Positions 34,863 to 44,301 of a DNA stretch of 64,000 nt are shown here, piece by piece (position 1 is the first letter of the stretch; each line of letters begins with the position of its first letter). The translations under genes and the position numbers were made by a program. The stretch is from Diplodia intermedia. Lineage: Eukaryota > Ascomycota > Dothideomycetes > Botryosphaeriales > Botryosphaeriaceae. The stretch is taken from positions 124,001 to 188,000 of the forward strand of contig JAKEKT010000057.1 of NCBI GenBank assembly GCA_021495925.1. Reading direction: 5' to 3'. The notes beneath the pieces are model-generated. The model was not told the origin of the DNA. It worked only from the letters and a program-made list of their open reading frames with translations, and made no database searches.

Positions 34863-35879
34863 TCAAACCAGACGCAACCTCCTCAACAACAGCCTAACCA
34901 ACAACTTCACCTCCTCTTCCTCCTCCCCCTCCTCCTCCCCTTCCATCGCATCCAGTTCCTCGAGAAGCACCCGTCCGACCCCCTTCTCCACGCGACGACC
35001 TCCTCCTCCCACCCGGCGCACTCCCTCCTGCCGAAGCCCCCTTTCCGCCAGCACCCCCGACGCCGACGCCGCCGACTCCCCAACACTCACCCCACCGATC
35101 CCGCTATCGCAGTACCCGCCGCCAGCACCAGCACCAGCACCAGCCCCACCACTCTCCCCCTCCTCCTCTTCCTCCTCTTCCTCGTAATCACCATCGTCCC
35201 CGGCGCCCAGCAAACTATCACACCGCTTGCTGCTGCTGCCAGTACCAGCACCGGCATCTCCATCCGCCGCCGCCACCGCCGCCACCGCCACCGCCAAACC
35301 ACTACTAGCCTTGCCCGCGTACTGGCGGCGGTATTCGTCGTGGGCCGGCGCGTCACGCACGTGCTGGGCGAGGGCGGCCGGAGAGGCGAACCCGCCGCGG
35401 GCGCAGAGGGTGCAGGGGAGGCCGGTTGTCTTCGTCTTCGTCGCCGCCGCCGCCGCCGCCGCCGCCGTCATCGTCGTAGTCGGATGGGGCGGAGCGGCGA
35501 GCGGGTATTCCAGGGGGGGCTGGTGGGTGTTCTCGCCCAGCGGGTTGGTGGTGATGGAAGAAGGGGTGGCGGTGCTGGTGCTGCGGGTTTTGTGGAGGGG
35601 CGAGTCGTGGATGTGCGCGGCGAGGGCGTCGGCGCTGACGAAGGTGCGGTTGCATGGGGTGCAGATGGGGTGGTGCGAGGTGGTGGTGGTGGTGGTGGTC
35701 GGTGGGGCCAGCTTGTGGGCGGGCGAGTCGCGCGTGTGCTGGGCGAGGGCTTCGGCGGTGGGGAACGTCTTGGTGCAGGGCGTGCAGTGGGTTTGCTTGT
35801 GCGTGGGGGAGTCGCCGCGGTGCTGGAGCAGGGCCTCCTCGGTGCGGAAGACCTTTTGGCAGAGGTGGCAGAAGGGCAT
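34863..35879 (-). CDS. Protein with four C2H2-like zinc fingers of unusual spacing
   Basis: Intronless 338-residue frame. Four repeated fingers occupy roughly residues 4-190: CHLCQKVF...HRGDSPTH, CTPCTKTF...HTRDSPAH, CTPCNRTF...HIHDSPLH and CTLCARGGF...HVRDAPAH. The first three follow CX2CX12HX6H; the fourth has one extra residue between Cys and His. Each ends in a D(S/A)P.H signature, so they arose by internal duplication. Linkers are Thr/Pro-rich, then come poly-Ala, a poly-Glu run and a Gly/Ala-rich segment. The C-terminal part is acidic and ends in an Arg/Leu-rich tail. The X6 His spacing resembles RNA- or protein-binding fingers more than classical DNA-binding ones, but function is not known. 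Confidence 0.72.
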   Translation of the reverse strand: MPFCHLCQKVFRTEEALLQHRGDSPTHKQTHCTPCTKTFPTAEALAQHTRDSPAHKLAPPTTTTTTTSHHPICTPCNRTFVSADALAAHIHDSPLHKTRSTSTATPSSITTNPLGENTHQPPLEYPLAAPPHPTTTMTAAAAAAAATKTKTTGLPCTLCARGGFASPAALAQHVRDAPAHDEYRRQYAGKASSGLAVAVAAVAAADGDAGAGTGSSSKRCDSLLGAGDDGDYEEEEEEEEGESGGAGAGAGAGGGYCDSGIGGVSVGESAASASGVLAERGLRQEGVRRVGGGGRRVEKGVGRVLLEELDAMEGEEEGEEEEEVKLLVRLLLRRLRLV

Positions 35880-37329
35880 TTTTCCAGGTACGAAGAGTGT
35901 TGGGTTGTCCTTGGGGATCGATCAGTTTTGGTTGTTGGAACGGCGTTAGTGGAGGGTGGAACCCTACAGATGGCGCTTGATGCTCGAGAATAAGAGGGCC
36001 TTGTGCAAGCGTTGCAGAGTTCTCTCTCGAGGTAGGGTCTCAGTAGATGGGAACGTAGGTGGTTCGTCGGTTGTTGTCCGATGGATTGTGAAGTGGAAGT
36101 CCCATCCATCATCTCGAGCTCTTCTTTTTAAGCATTCCTTCAGGCGCGCGCTCCCCGCTGCACAGCAAGACTGCTGCCTTACCGTGCCTCACGGCTTCGT
36201 CATGCGTCCATGGAGCTGAAGTGTAGTGTGGAGACGACGATGCGCATGCGCCACCGCATGCGCCACACGACCGGGATATCTTATTGGTTGAGACAGTCTG
36301 TGCCGCAACGCTGGCAAGGCGCTCCCCATTCGCTTAGATATGATCGCTAGAGATATGCAATTGTGCCTTGGGACGGAAGCGCGCGCGTAACTATCATGGA
36401 CGACCACCCCAGCGAAGTCATGAGGCTGAGTAGGTAGCCGACTCAGTTGCCTGCGCGTGGCGACTCGACGTAAAGAAGCAGCTTAAAGTCCATATGTGCT
36501 CAATACATGATCCCTGCTGTCTCAAGACAGGGATATAGAGTGGGTATTGGGCCAAAGAGGCTAGTTTCACCAATTGATTTGTGCTGAAGTTGCCGAATCT
36601 CGACGTAGCTATTTTGTGTATTTTGCATTATTGACGTTTAGACTACGAAGAATGTCAGATTGACCTCTCGACTACCCGAAGATTCAAGTGTGCTCCCTTA
36701 CAAAGTGGCCCACTCGGGACAGGCTTGCTGTCACACCATTCGCGCTCCCAATGCGTGCACGCAGATAGCCGCTCAACGACACAGCCCCAAGCAAGCCATA
36801 AATCCCGCATTCTCAACAGCCACAATCTCCCGGGAGATCGGAACCAGACGAATAATCCTCCACAATTCGACAGGCTGCGGTTCAGCTCGCTCGTCATAAC
36901 GGTGTAGTCCCGAGAGCGGTAGCCTGTCCAAGTAGAGCTGGCTAGTGTGTACGAGTCATGGCTCTAGACATGCGATAGCGTCAAGTAGAGCAAAGGGTAC
37001 GAGGTCCGGTCAGACAGCTGAAAATATGCCCAAAATGTTCTCTCCAGCTTTCTCACTACAGGATTTCACTGATCCCAAAAAGTAGGGTACATACATGTGA
37101 GCAACAGGTTCGAGGTGAAGCCAAAGCTGATCATGGCTATCCGTACTTCGAAGTATAGTCCTCGATCATCGCAGTACCATGCCATTTCACCCTGACCGCG
37201 TCCATCCTGAACGTCAATCATACACCCACAATGATCCAAAACTTCTCTTTCCCACACATCTTTCCAAACGCCCAGTTTCCATCATCCCACAGGAAAGGCG
37301 AGGGGGACGAGCAAACAAGCGCTCCACAA
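35880..37329. other. Intergenic region
   Basis: About 1.4 kb upstream of the zinc-finger gene and downstream of the first secreted-protein gene. Only short frames without protein-like composition are seen. Confidence 0.5.
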
Positions 37330-37715
37330 TCACGGGCAGATCTCGCGCTGACCGCAAGGGCACCAGCACTCGCCCGGCTTGTCGTTGCCGTCCTTGGCGA
37401 GGCAGCGCGCGCCCGTCATGCAGTCCGGCTCGCTGTCCAGGTGCATGCAGTACTCGCGACACGTAATTCTACCCGCGCCCTGTGCAGTGTTCAGTGGACA
37501 TTGTCTCTCTCAAATGAGGTGGTTGATGGGAAACTTACCTTCGCATCGATGCCGGTCTTCCAGTCGCACTTCTGGCCCACCCAGCCTAGATACGGGCGGA
37601 TATGGCATGAGTCGCGGACGGTGAGAGTGTTGTTCACGGAGAGCTCGGCGGGAGCGCCGGTGATGAGGCCGGTAGCCAGACCGAGGGTGAGGAGGATGGT
37701 GGCCTTGACGTGCAT
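37330..37715 (-). CDS. Small secreted 10-cysteine protein, copy 1 of a tandem pair
   Basis: Predicted 108 residues from exons 37715-37539 and 37479-37330. A signal peptide MHVKATILLTLGLATGLITG is followed by a mature part with ten Cys. The first two lie in CHIRPYLGWVGQKC; the remaining eight in exon 2 follow CX3CX8CX5CX11CXCXCX5C, ending in CWCPCGQREICP. The single coding intron is phase 0, exactly as in the paralogue at 38284-38712. An upstream GTAAGT...GACGCAAATACGCAG arrangement suggests a leader intron, and a TATA-like element lies at 37901-37908. Size, secretion signal and disulfide richness fit an effector-like or antimicrobial-type protein; that role is inference and I recognise no named family. 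Confidence 0.8.
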
Positions 37716-38283
37716 CTTGAATAAAGATGCTGCGTATTTGCGTCAGCGACTCGGCGAGTGAAGCTGCTGTGGGCTTGGAATGACTTACTTATGCGGTGAC
37801 GCTGTTGAATAAAGCTACGTGTGCCGAGGAGGCTGCGTTGGGTGACGGCGCAAGAAGGGTGGTAGTAGAGGAAAGGTTGGGAAGAGGCAGTAGGGAACGG
37901 TTTTATACAGAGACTCCATGAGTGCAACTCGGCTAGCGGCTCTCTGTCGGCATCACGCGTAGGCTCAGCGGGTGAGGGAGGGTGATTCATCACGCAGTCT
38001 CTGTGTTAAACGAGTAGTCTTGGACCGGCGGGGCTCTCCATGGCGACCCTCATGGCTCGTCTTGTGTTAGAGAGTCAATCTACGTGTCACCTCACTTCTG
38101 TGCCCATATGTGCAGCTTTTATGGCTCTTTAACTGTGTTCTGATTGCTACACAGCATGCCAAAAGCATGGCGGGAAAAATGATCCCGTTACAAAAGACCC
38201 GTCAAATCTGTCTAATGCCGATGTGTGCCTCTCGACCTCACCCGCGCACGTTTCTTCCATGCCACCACTAGCACACAAGCGCC
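37716..38283. other. Spacer between the tandem secreted-protein genes
   Basis: Contains the promoter and probable leader intron of copy 1 (about 37725-37790) and the 3' end of copy 2. No other gene. Confidence 0.55.
37901..37908 (-). promoter_or_regulatory. TATA-like element of secreted protein copy 1
   Basis: Reads TGTATAAAA on the minus strand, about 190 bp before the start codon at 37715. Copy 2 has a comparable element at nearly the same distance. Confidence 0.45.
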
Positions 38284-38712
38284 CTAGATGGACTCGCAGA
38301 GATAGCGCTCGCCGCAAAGGCAATAGCACGTGCCGATATCGTCCAGGTCCTGGCCATCCTTAAGGTAGCAGCGTGCGGTTTCCTTGCATTGCTCGTTGTT
38401 GTTACCATCCGTGTCAAAGCAGGGCTCCTGGCACGAAATCCTGCCCTCGCCCTATGCGGTCCCCCCGAGCGGGTCAGCGGACACATTGCTTCTCCATGGA
38501 GAACAGTGAAGACTTACCGTCTTGTTCGTGCCGGTGGTCCAGTCGCACTGCTGGTCAATCCAGCCGAGGAACGGTTGAGTAAAACAGTTGATGGTGTTGC
38601 TGGTGGCAGCAGCCATGCTGCTGAAGGTGGTCGTGGCACGCTTGGAATCCCCATCCAGGGCGAGGCCGGTGACGGTGCCGAGGGTGAGGAGGAAGGTGAC
38701 CTTGACGTGCAT
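38284..38712 (-). CDS. Small secreted 10-cysteine protein, copy 2 of a tandem pair
   Basis: Predicted 120 residues from exons 38712-38518 and 38451-38284. The signal peptide MHVKVTFLLTLGTVTGLA parallels copy 1. Shared blocks are QPFLGWIDQQCDW (copy 1 RPYLGWVGQKCDW), GEGRISCQEPC (GAGRITCREYC), TARCYLKDG (GARCLAKDG) and CYCLCGERYLC (CWCPCGQREIC). The exon-2 Cys pattern is CX3CX10CX5CX13CXCXCX5C, differing from copy 1 only in two loop lengths. Intron position and phase are identical. The sequence just before the ATG (TTCAAG) and the first codons (ATGCACGTCAAGG) are the same in both. Divergence elsewhere shows an old duplication rather than a recent one. Function unknown; secreted effector-like is an inference. 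Confidence 0.8.
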
Positions 38713-39328
38713 CTTGAAGGTTCTGCGAGTTTACGTCAGTGTCTGGGTGAATTGGGGGAGCCATGGAAAGACATACATCTGTGGTGATGCTGTTGCGCAA
38801 AGCGAGGTTGTCGAGCAGGCCAGGCCGAGTGGCGGCTTCAGATAAGAGAGGTGGTTGGCGAAAGGTTTGAGAGCGGCAGCAGAGGGAGATCTTATAAAGA
38901 GTCGATCTCGGCTAATCTGGACCCTCCGTCGGCGCCACTTGTGGTGAATGTGTGTACATCCATTTTGAGTGGCCGTGGATGCTTCGAGCACCACCATCAT
39001 GACACTTGACTCATGGTACACCCGTTTCCTCTGCGCCCAGGCCTATGACACTTCTCAGAAACGCCAGTTGTTAGCAGGCTTGCGATCCACCCAGCCTGTC
39101 CTGCATCTGCAAACTAACGAATACCATGTTCTTGATCAGCACTTTGCTCTTCCACGCCGTCATTGCCGAGACTCGATCGCTCGCCGTCAATCATTCACCA
39201 TATCAGACCAAAATCAGCTATGAAACGACTCGCGATGTTGTTTTGTAAGAATAGCTTGGGACCTGCCCATATTATTTGCAACGCCTTTGCCCTCCTTGAT
39301 CACTGGACTAATTCAAGAACCACCCCTT
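38713..39328. other. Promoter of secreted protein copy 2 and downstream flank of the glomulin-like gene
   Basis: A TTTATAAG TATA-like element on the minus strand at about 38891-38898 lies about 185 bp before the copy-2 start. A probable leader intron with GTATGT donor and CTCGCAG acceptor lies just before the ATG, matching copy 1. Nothing else supported. Confidence 0.5.
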
Positions 39329-41368
39329 TCACGCACCATTTAGCGCCTTGACGCCATTCTCCACCCTATTCAACACATCCTCCAGGACATTTAGATCCCC
39401 CAGGCCCAGCGAAGCACCCTGATCGCCCTCCTCATCCTTCAACTCCCCTCCCTCCAGCGACTTCCTGAATGAGCCAACCGCTTGCCTCAGAGGAAAGAGG
39501 TAGCTGCCTCCAACATCGTTGCCCTCATGCAAGCCCGGGATATCGAGCACCTGGTGCAGCGGTTTCGCTGAAAGGAGGAGGTAGTAGAAGTTTAGCGTGG
39601 CCAGATAAAATGACAAGTCGAGCTTGAACTTCTGCCATGCTTCGGAAATGGACGGGCCCGAGAGGTCGTGGGTGATTTCAGGGAAGAGGAACGGAGCAAC
39701 CGTAGCTAGGGCGACAGGGGTTGCGAAAATCGATTCATCGCCTTCGGTTACGGTTGAAGTTGTGCGCGAGTGCCCCGGTGTTTTTGACGAAGAAGCTGAT
39801 GCTGCTTGCTGCCCTGCTTGGAGCATGGCCAGATTTGCTTCAATCGTCTCCCCCTTTATCCAGCCAACCGCTGTGGCCTTGAGGTTTTCGTAGGGGCAAT
39901 GTTCTAGCGTATCGCGGATGAATGTGAGGCGGACGAGGTCGGACGGGTGAGAGCGCAGCACAGTCGTAGTGAGGTAGTGTGCGTGGTAGCGAAGAGTTGG
40001 CGACGGGTTGTTCGCCGCCAAAAGAGAGGTTACTTGAAGGTACTTGATGAAGTCCTCGTCTTCTGCCGGCTCGCCAATTTGATTCTTCTCAACCGCCAGG
40101 ATGCCTAGTGTCAGCAGACTGTCCACCAGAGCGTCCGCGTGGAGGCCAGTGTCCATGGCTGTCTCAAGGCCAACAAAGTTTTGCAAAACCGTTGCGTGGT
40201 CCGGGAAAAGGGCAAGATCCTTAGCATCAGTTCGGAGCCCGTAAATGACTTCTCCGATCTTTCGTGCCGTGAAAAGGTATAGTGCACCCGTCTTTGCCAG
40301 CGGAATATCTGCCGCCGCCGAAGGAGGTTCCTCTTCTGTGGGCAGCCCGGTGGGCTCGGGGTTGGTGTCCTTTATGGCGGCCAGAAGATCGTTAGTATCG
40401 ATATCCAGATCGACGGAGAGTGCGGCCAGTTGACCGACTATCCCTGTTCTTGCTACGAGCGGCTCTTCGGTGTTGAAGCGTTCTGCAACTGTCTTCTTGT
40501 TCGGAATGATACGCTCAGGGTGCAACCTTTCGTGGACGCGGCTCGACCAGGAAAGCGCAGGAACATCATCCAAGGCCGAGAACGAGCTCATGTAATCCTC
40601 CAAGACGTGCGTAAGGAACGATTGCAGGAGTTTCTTCTGAAGACCATCCTCTGCTGGTGCTGGCGGTTCTTTGGATGCCTCCGGATCCGGCGCTGGTGCG
40701 ACACGATTCGAGCCTGAAACGGAGAAGCTGCTCGTCCTAGGCGGAAGGTGTGGACGCTTCGTGCCGGACAGAGTCTTGAGAAATTTGGTGACGGCAGGGG
40801 TGAGCTGGCCTGCATAAGGGCCCGACTCATCGTACGCACTCAGCACCGCCTGCAGAGACGTGGAGAGGAAACGGCTGGGATACTTTGTCCTGATGCGTGG
40901 GTGCAGCACAGACAGCATGGAGAGCAGTGCATTGAATTGCATAATCTGGAGAGGATCCTTCGAGGACGTCGCATGATCTGCGCTAGACTCGCCTGCGACG
41001 CTCTCGTCATCAGAGATGATGGCGTTGTCCGCTGCGCGCGCAAGGGCCTCGTCGTCGTCTTGCTCGTCCTGCTCGATGGCGGCGAAGTCGATCAGTCGCA
41101 GGGCCTCGGTGACCTTGAGAACGACCTCGCGCGGGTTGCCGAGGCGGGCGATGTCCTGCAAGCAGTCCTCCGAGGCGGGCAGCAGAGGGAGCAGCAGCTG
41201 CACCAGGTCCCAGCCGATGTTGGAGGTAAGCTCGGGGTCCTGCAGGACCCTGTGTAACACGGGCAGCAGTTCGGGGCTGAGGTTGTGCTCGATGAGAGTG
41301 AGGTAGGTCAGGTAGTCCATCGCGGGCGGGCGCCCCGCGATGAGGGGATGGTCGTCTTCGCTGCTCAT
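39329..41368 (-). CDS. Yap1-binding/ALF4/glomulin-like protein
   Basis: Helical-repeat protein of 679 residues in a single exon. The start MSSEDDHP at 41368 is the first true ATG; the frame extends upstream only through non-ATG codons. Segments DYLTYLTLIEHNLSPELLPVLHRVLQ, WDLVQLLLPLLPAS, DCLQDIARLGNPREVVLKVTEAL and the later YLQVTSLLAANNPSPTLRYHAHYL form HEAT-like helix pairs. This layout matches the fungal Ybp1/Ybp2 family (DUF1760, related to glomulin and plant ALF4), whose yeast members bind Yap1 in peroxide stress and act at kinetochores. The Ser/Pro-rich loop around residues 220-250 is probably disordered. Assignment rests on overall architecture and recalled motifs. It diverges from LSM3. 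Confidence 0.72.
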   Translation of the reverse strand: MSSEDDHPLIAGRPPAMDYLTYLTLIEHNLSPELLPVLHRVLQDPELTSNIGWDLVQLLLPLLPASEDCLQDIARLGNPREVVLKVTEALRLIDFAAIEQDEQDDDEALARAADNAIISDDESVAGESSADHATSSKDPLQIMQFNALLSMLSVLHPRIRTKYPSRFLSTSLQAVLSAYDESGPYAGQLTPAVTKFLKTLSGTKRPHLPPRTSSFSVSGSNRVAPAPDPEASKEPPAPAEDGLQKKLLQSFLTHVLEDYMSSFSALDDVPALSWSSRVHERLHPERIIPNKKTVAERFNTEEPLVARTGIVGQLAALSVDLDIDTNDLLAAIKDTNPEPTGLPTEEEPPSAAADIPLAKTGALYLFTARKIGEVIYGLRTDAKDLALFPDHATVLQNFVGLETAMDTGLHADALVDSLLTLGILAVEKNQIGEPAEDEDFIKYLQVTSLLAANNPSPTLRYHAHYLTTTVLRSHPSDLVRLTFIRDTLEHCPYENLKATAVGWIKGETIEANLAMLQAGQQAASASSSKTPGHSRTTSTVTEGDESIFATPVALATVAPFLFPEITHDLSGPSISEAWQKFKLDLSFYLATLNFYYLLLSAKPLHQVLDIPGLHEGNDVGGSYLFPLRQAVGSFRKSLEGGELKDEEGDQGASLGLGDLNVLEDVLNRVENGVKALNGA

Positions 41369-41978
41369 GGCGGGGCAGTGGGATCGCGTCGGCGCAGAGA
41401 GTAAGGGATGGGATGCTGGTGGAATGAATGCGTGGGCTGCGGAGAAATGTGGGTGGGCGAGACAAGGCGGCCAGGGAGACGTCGATGTCAATGATCTGTG
41501 GCAGGGTCTGAGGAAGGAAGCGTCTGGTTGTTCCGTGAGACCGCGGCAGCGTCATCATCATCGTGGCGTTTGCTGCGCCCGACCCCAGGCAGCATCACGT
41601 GGCGCCGCATGCGCCGCGCAAATCATCGACGCTGCGGGCAAGCCAGGTGCTGTCGTAGCGGCAAGTGAAACACAGCAGCGTGCGTTGTCTGACCGCGTGC
41701 GGCCAGTCGAAGCCTGTGCGAAACGCGCCCGCCCGGCCTTTGCCGCCCGCCCGCAGCGCGAAAGCAGGTGACCGTCTCCCAAGCGTTGGCGGCCGAACCT
41801 CGGCACGGGAGCCAATGCGAATCACCGCGACCTAGGCTGGCGCTCCGACATACACCAACCGCCGCCGTCATCACAGCTGCTGTCCCACATCCCGCCAAGC
41901 TCGACCCCCGTCCCGCTCGATCCCCGGCCCTCCCGTCCTCACGCGCCGAACTGCCTCTCCATCCCTCACAGCTAAACC
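41369..41978. promoter_or_regulatory. Divergent promoter region, glomulin-like (-) and LSM3 (+)
   Basis: About 610 bp of GC-rich DNA between two start codons of housekeeping-type genes. No TATA box is obvious and no coding region is supported. Confidence 0.5.
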
Positions 41979-42513
41979 ATGGCTGACGTTGACGAGTCTG
42001 GCGCCGGTGCGCCCGTGAACGAGCCTCTCGACCTTGTGCGCCTGTCCCTGGACGAGATCGTGTTTGTGAAGCTACGAGGCGATCGCGAGCTCAAAGGCCG
42101 CCTGCATGTGAGTCGCCAAGCTTGGGGCAAGCCTTTGGAGCCTCTTTGCTTCCGATGCCCAACCGCCAGCTCGCAACCTAGGTGCTGATGTTTCCGTCCT
42201 GCGCTACCAGGCATACGACAGCCATTGCAACCTTGTCCTTGGCGACGTCGAGGAGATTATATATGTGGTTGAGGAGGATGCGAACGAGGAGGAGGTTGTG
42301 AGGGTAGGATTCCAGCTCGGACTCGTACGAGTTCAGCCCTGCGCAGGTGCTAACAGTGGTATAGACCGTCAAGAAGCAGTCAGAAATGCTGTTTGTAAGA
42401 GGTACGTGGCGGAACGATGGATTGTGGACCCATTGATAGAATGACCATGTGCTGACTTTGCGCCATGAACAGGTGATTCGGTAGTCCTCATCTCCCCGCA
42501 GGCAGCCGCATAA
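41979..42513 (+). CDS. LSM3: U6 snRNA-associated Sm-like protein LSm3
   Basis: Core subunit of the heptameric Lsm2-8 ring on U6 snRNA in the nucleus and the Lsm1-7 ring in mRNA decay. Four exons (41979-42107, 42211-42303, 42365-42401, 42473-42513) encode 99 residues. Sm1 motif: VRLSLDEIVFVKLRGDRELKG, then LHAYDSHCNLVLGDVEE with the RNA-contacting Asp/Asn positions. Sm2 motif: SEMLFVRGDSVVLISP. Exon 3 is only 37 nt. The length and start match the family exactly. Three introns in so short a gene is common for fungal Lsm genes. Confidence 0.96.
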
Positions 42514-44301
42514 GCATACGACCTTACCTGCGATGAACGCATCCGGCGCATCTCCCCTGGCAGTTAAGGAGGACTTGTCACGCTAGAGAAAAATCAAGCC
42601 ACCAAACAAGGAACACATGCCAATCGAAAGGGGCTCACAAACACCTCGCGTCATGCGATGACAGTGTGGAGAAGCTGCAAGAGGTGTCAGCGCATGAATC
42701 ATCCACACGTTCCTCACAAGAGCACCAGCAGGGGCGCGAGAATGGGGCTTGACTGGAAAGGGGCCAGATAGATACCTCTACCTGGGAAGGCGGGCGAGGT
42801 GTAGCCGTCGCTGAAAAATAAAATGCTTTGGCCATTGAGAATCTTGGAATCTTAACTTCTTGGGCATAGGGTAGGATAGCATCCGAACCACGAAGAGGGG
42901 GAAAAGAAACACTCCTCTGAGCAGTTGCACCAGTATACTCAGAACCAGAAGCTTCCTGCTAGCCTGTTCATTGGAAACGAGGCAAACGCTGAAGACAGAT
43001 GGACATCTTTTTTGGGATGACTGAGCATAGCCAGTATCTAAGTCTTTTCTTTTTTTTTTTTGAACGAGGGCACCTGCTGCCTAGGAGAAAGTCACCGCTT
43101 CACAACATAGGTGCTAAAACCTTTGGCATTTTGGGAAAAACAGATATATTAGATGCATCCGGATTGACGGGACAGAAGTCGTTCCGACTCTGTAGCTCGC
43201 CCCTAATCCTCCAACGGCTCACGCTTGCACAACAGCTATTAGGTATAAGAGGGTATAGTTTAAGTAAAATTTTCGCCCAGAGTGCAATGCAATCGAGAAG
43301 AACCGCCAGCCGACGACTGCAACGCGAGCCGCATACCGTCAGCCATGTCCACAACATGAATAGAATCCCGTCGTTTTTGATCCACCAACCATCTGACCGC
43401 CGATCCGTTATCAATCATCCACCCAAACCGTGTGAGGGAAGAAAAACCGAAGAAAAGAAAAAGTGAAGACCAGCAATCTTCCCTCTCGGATCCGTACCGG
43501 AACCGTTCCTAGCAAAGTTCCTCCCACCATTAGCGCCGTGACCAGCATCAAAGGGAGACCGGCATTGAGTAAACCCTTTCTATCCATCGCCAGTGCCAGA
43601 TTGTCCGACGCAACCCTTTATACATAGGAAAATGCAAGAAACAGCAAATTGAAAAGACGCTGGGGACACACCGTACGTAAAGGGGGAATTTGGGGCATAG
43701 CAAAATAAAGGGAATTAAGTGATCGTCTCGTCGTGACTTCGTAAGTACTCTTTCTGTGGCTGCTTTGTAGTGGCGATTGTACTTCTGCTTGTCGTTCGAC
43801 GTGCGAGGACTATGAAGGGCAATGAACAAAAAGCAGCAAGACCTCAAAGGAAAAGTGGTGTTGGAGCCAGTCTTCAAGTGATGAGTCAAGGAAGAATTGG
43901 AGAACATCCAATCGTTCCGCAAAAGCCTCAGCAAACGAAGACAGACGTGTGATGGAGGGAACTCCGGCTTGGCAAGTCCAAGAAGACAATGCCCAAGGTG
44001 TCCAGCTTCAGGAAGCAAGCTCGATCGTGGTTCAACGCATCAAGGGAGCAACCCATCCACCGGGGGTATAATACCAAGGCGCCAGCGCGGAAACAGAAGA
44101 GCCTGGGGGAAAGAATGGTGTAATCAGCTGGTCTCCAAAAAGGCAAATGAGGCAGACCCCAAAATCGATAGCACTTCGGCTCCCTTTCAAAATACAAAAT
44201 GCCAATGAAAGCTACCCAAATCTTGGGAGCAGAAGCATACAGAAGGTTGTGATACAGCGAGTGCTGTTGAGCGGGGCAACAGCTGGAGAAGAACGTCGTG
44301 A
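42514..44301. other. Interval between convergent LSM3 and cyclin B genes
   Basis: About 1.8 kb. It contains a T-run near 43050-43062 and several medium open frames with no protein-like features. The part next to the cyclin stop is probably its 3' untranslated region. A GTAAGT six bases from the cyclin stop leaves open an extra downstream exon. Confidence 0.5.

Noticed and set aside
43548..44018. 156-residue minus-strand frame downstream of cyclin B
   Set aside because: Composition rich in Leu, Cys and Phe without pattern; more likely 3' untranslated sequence.
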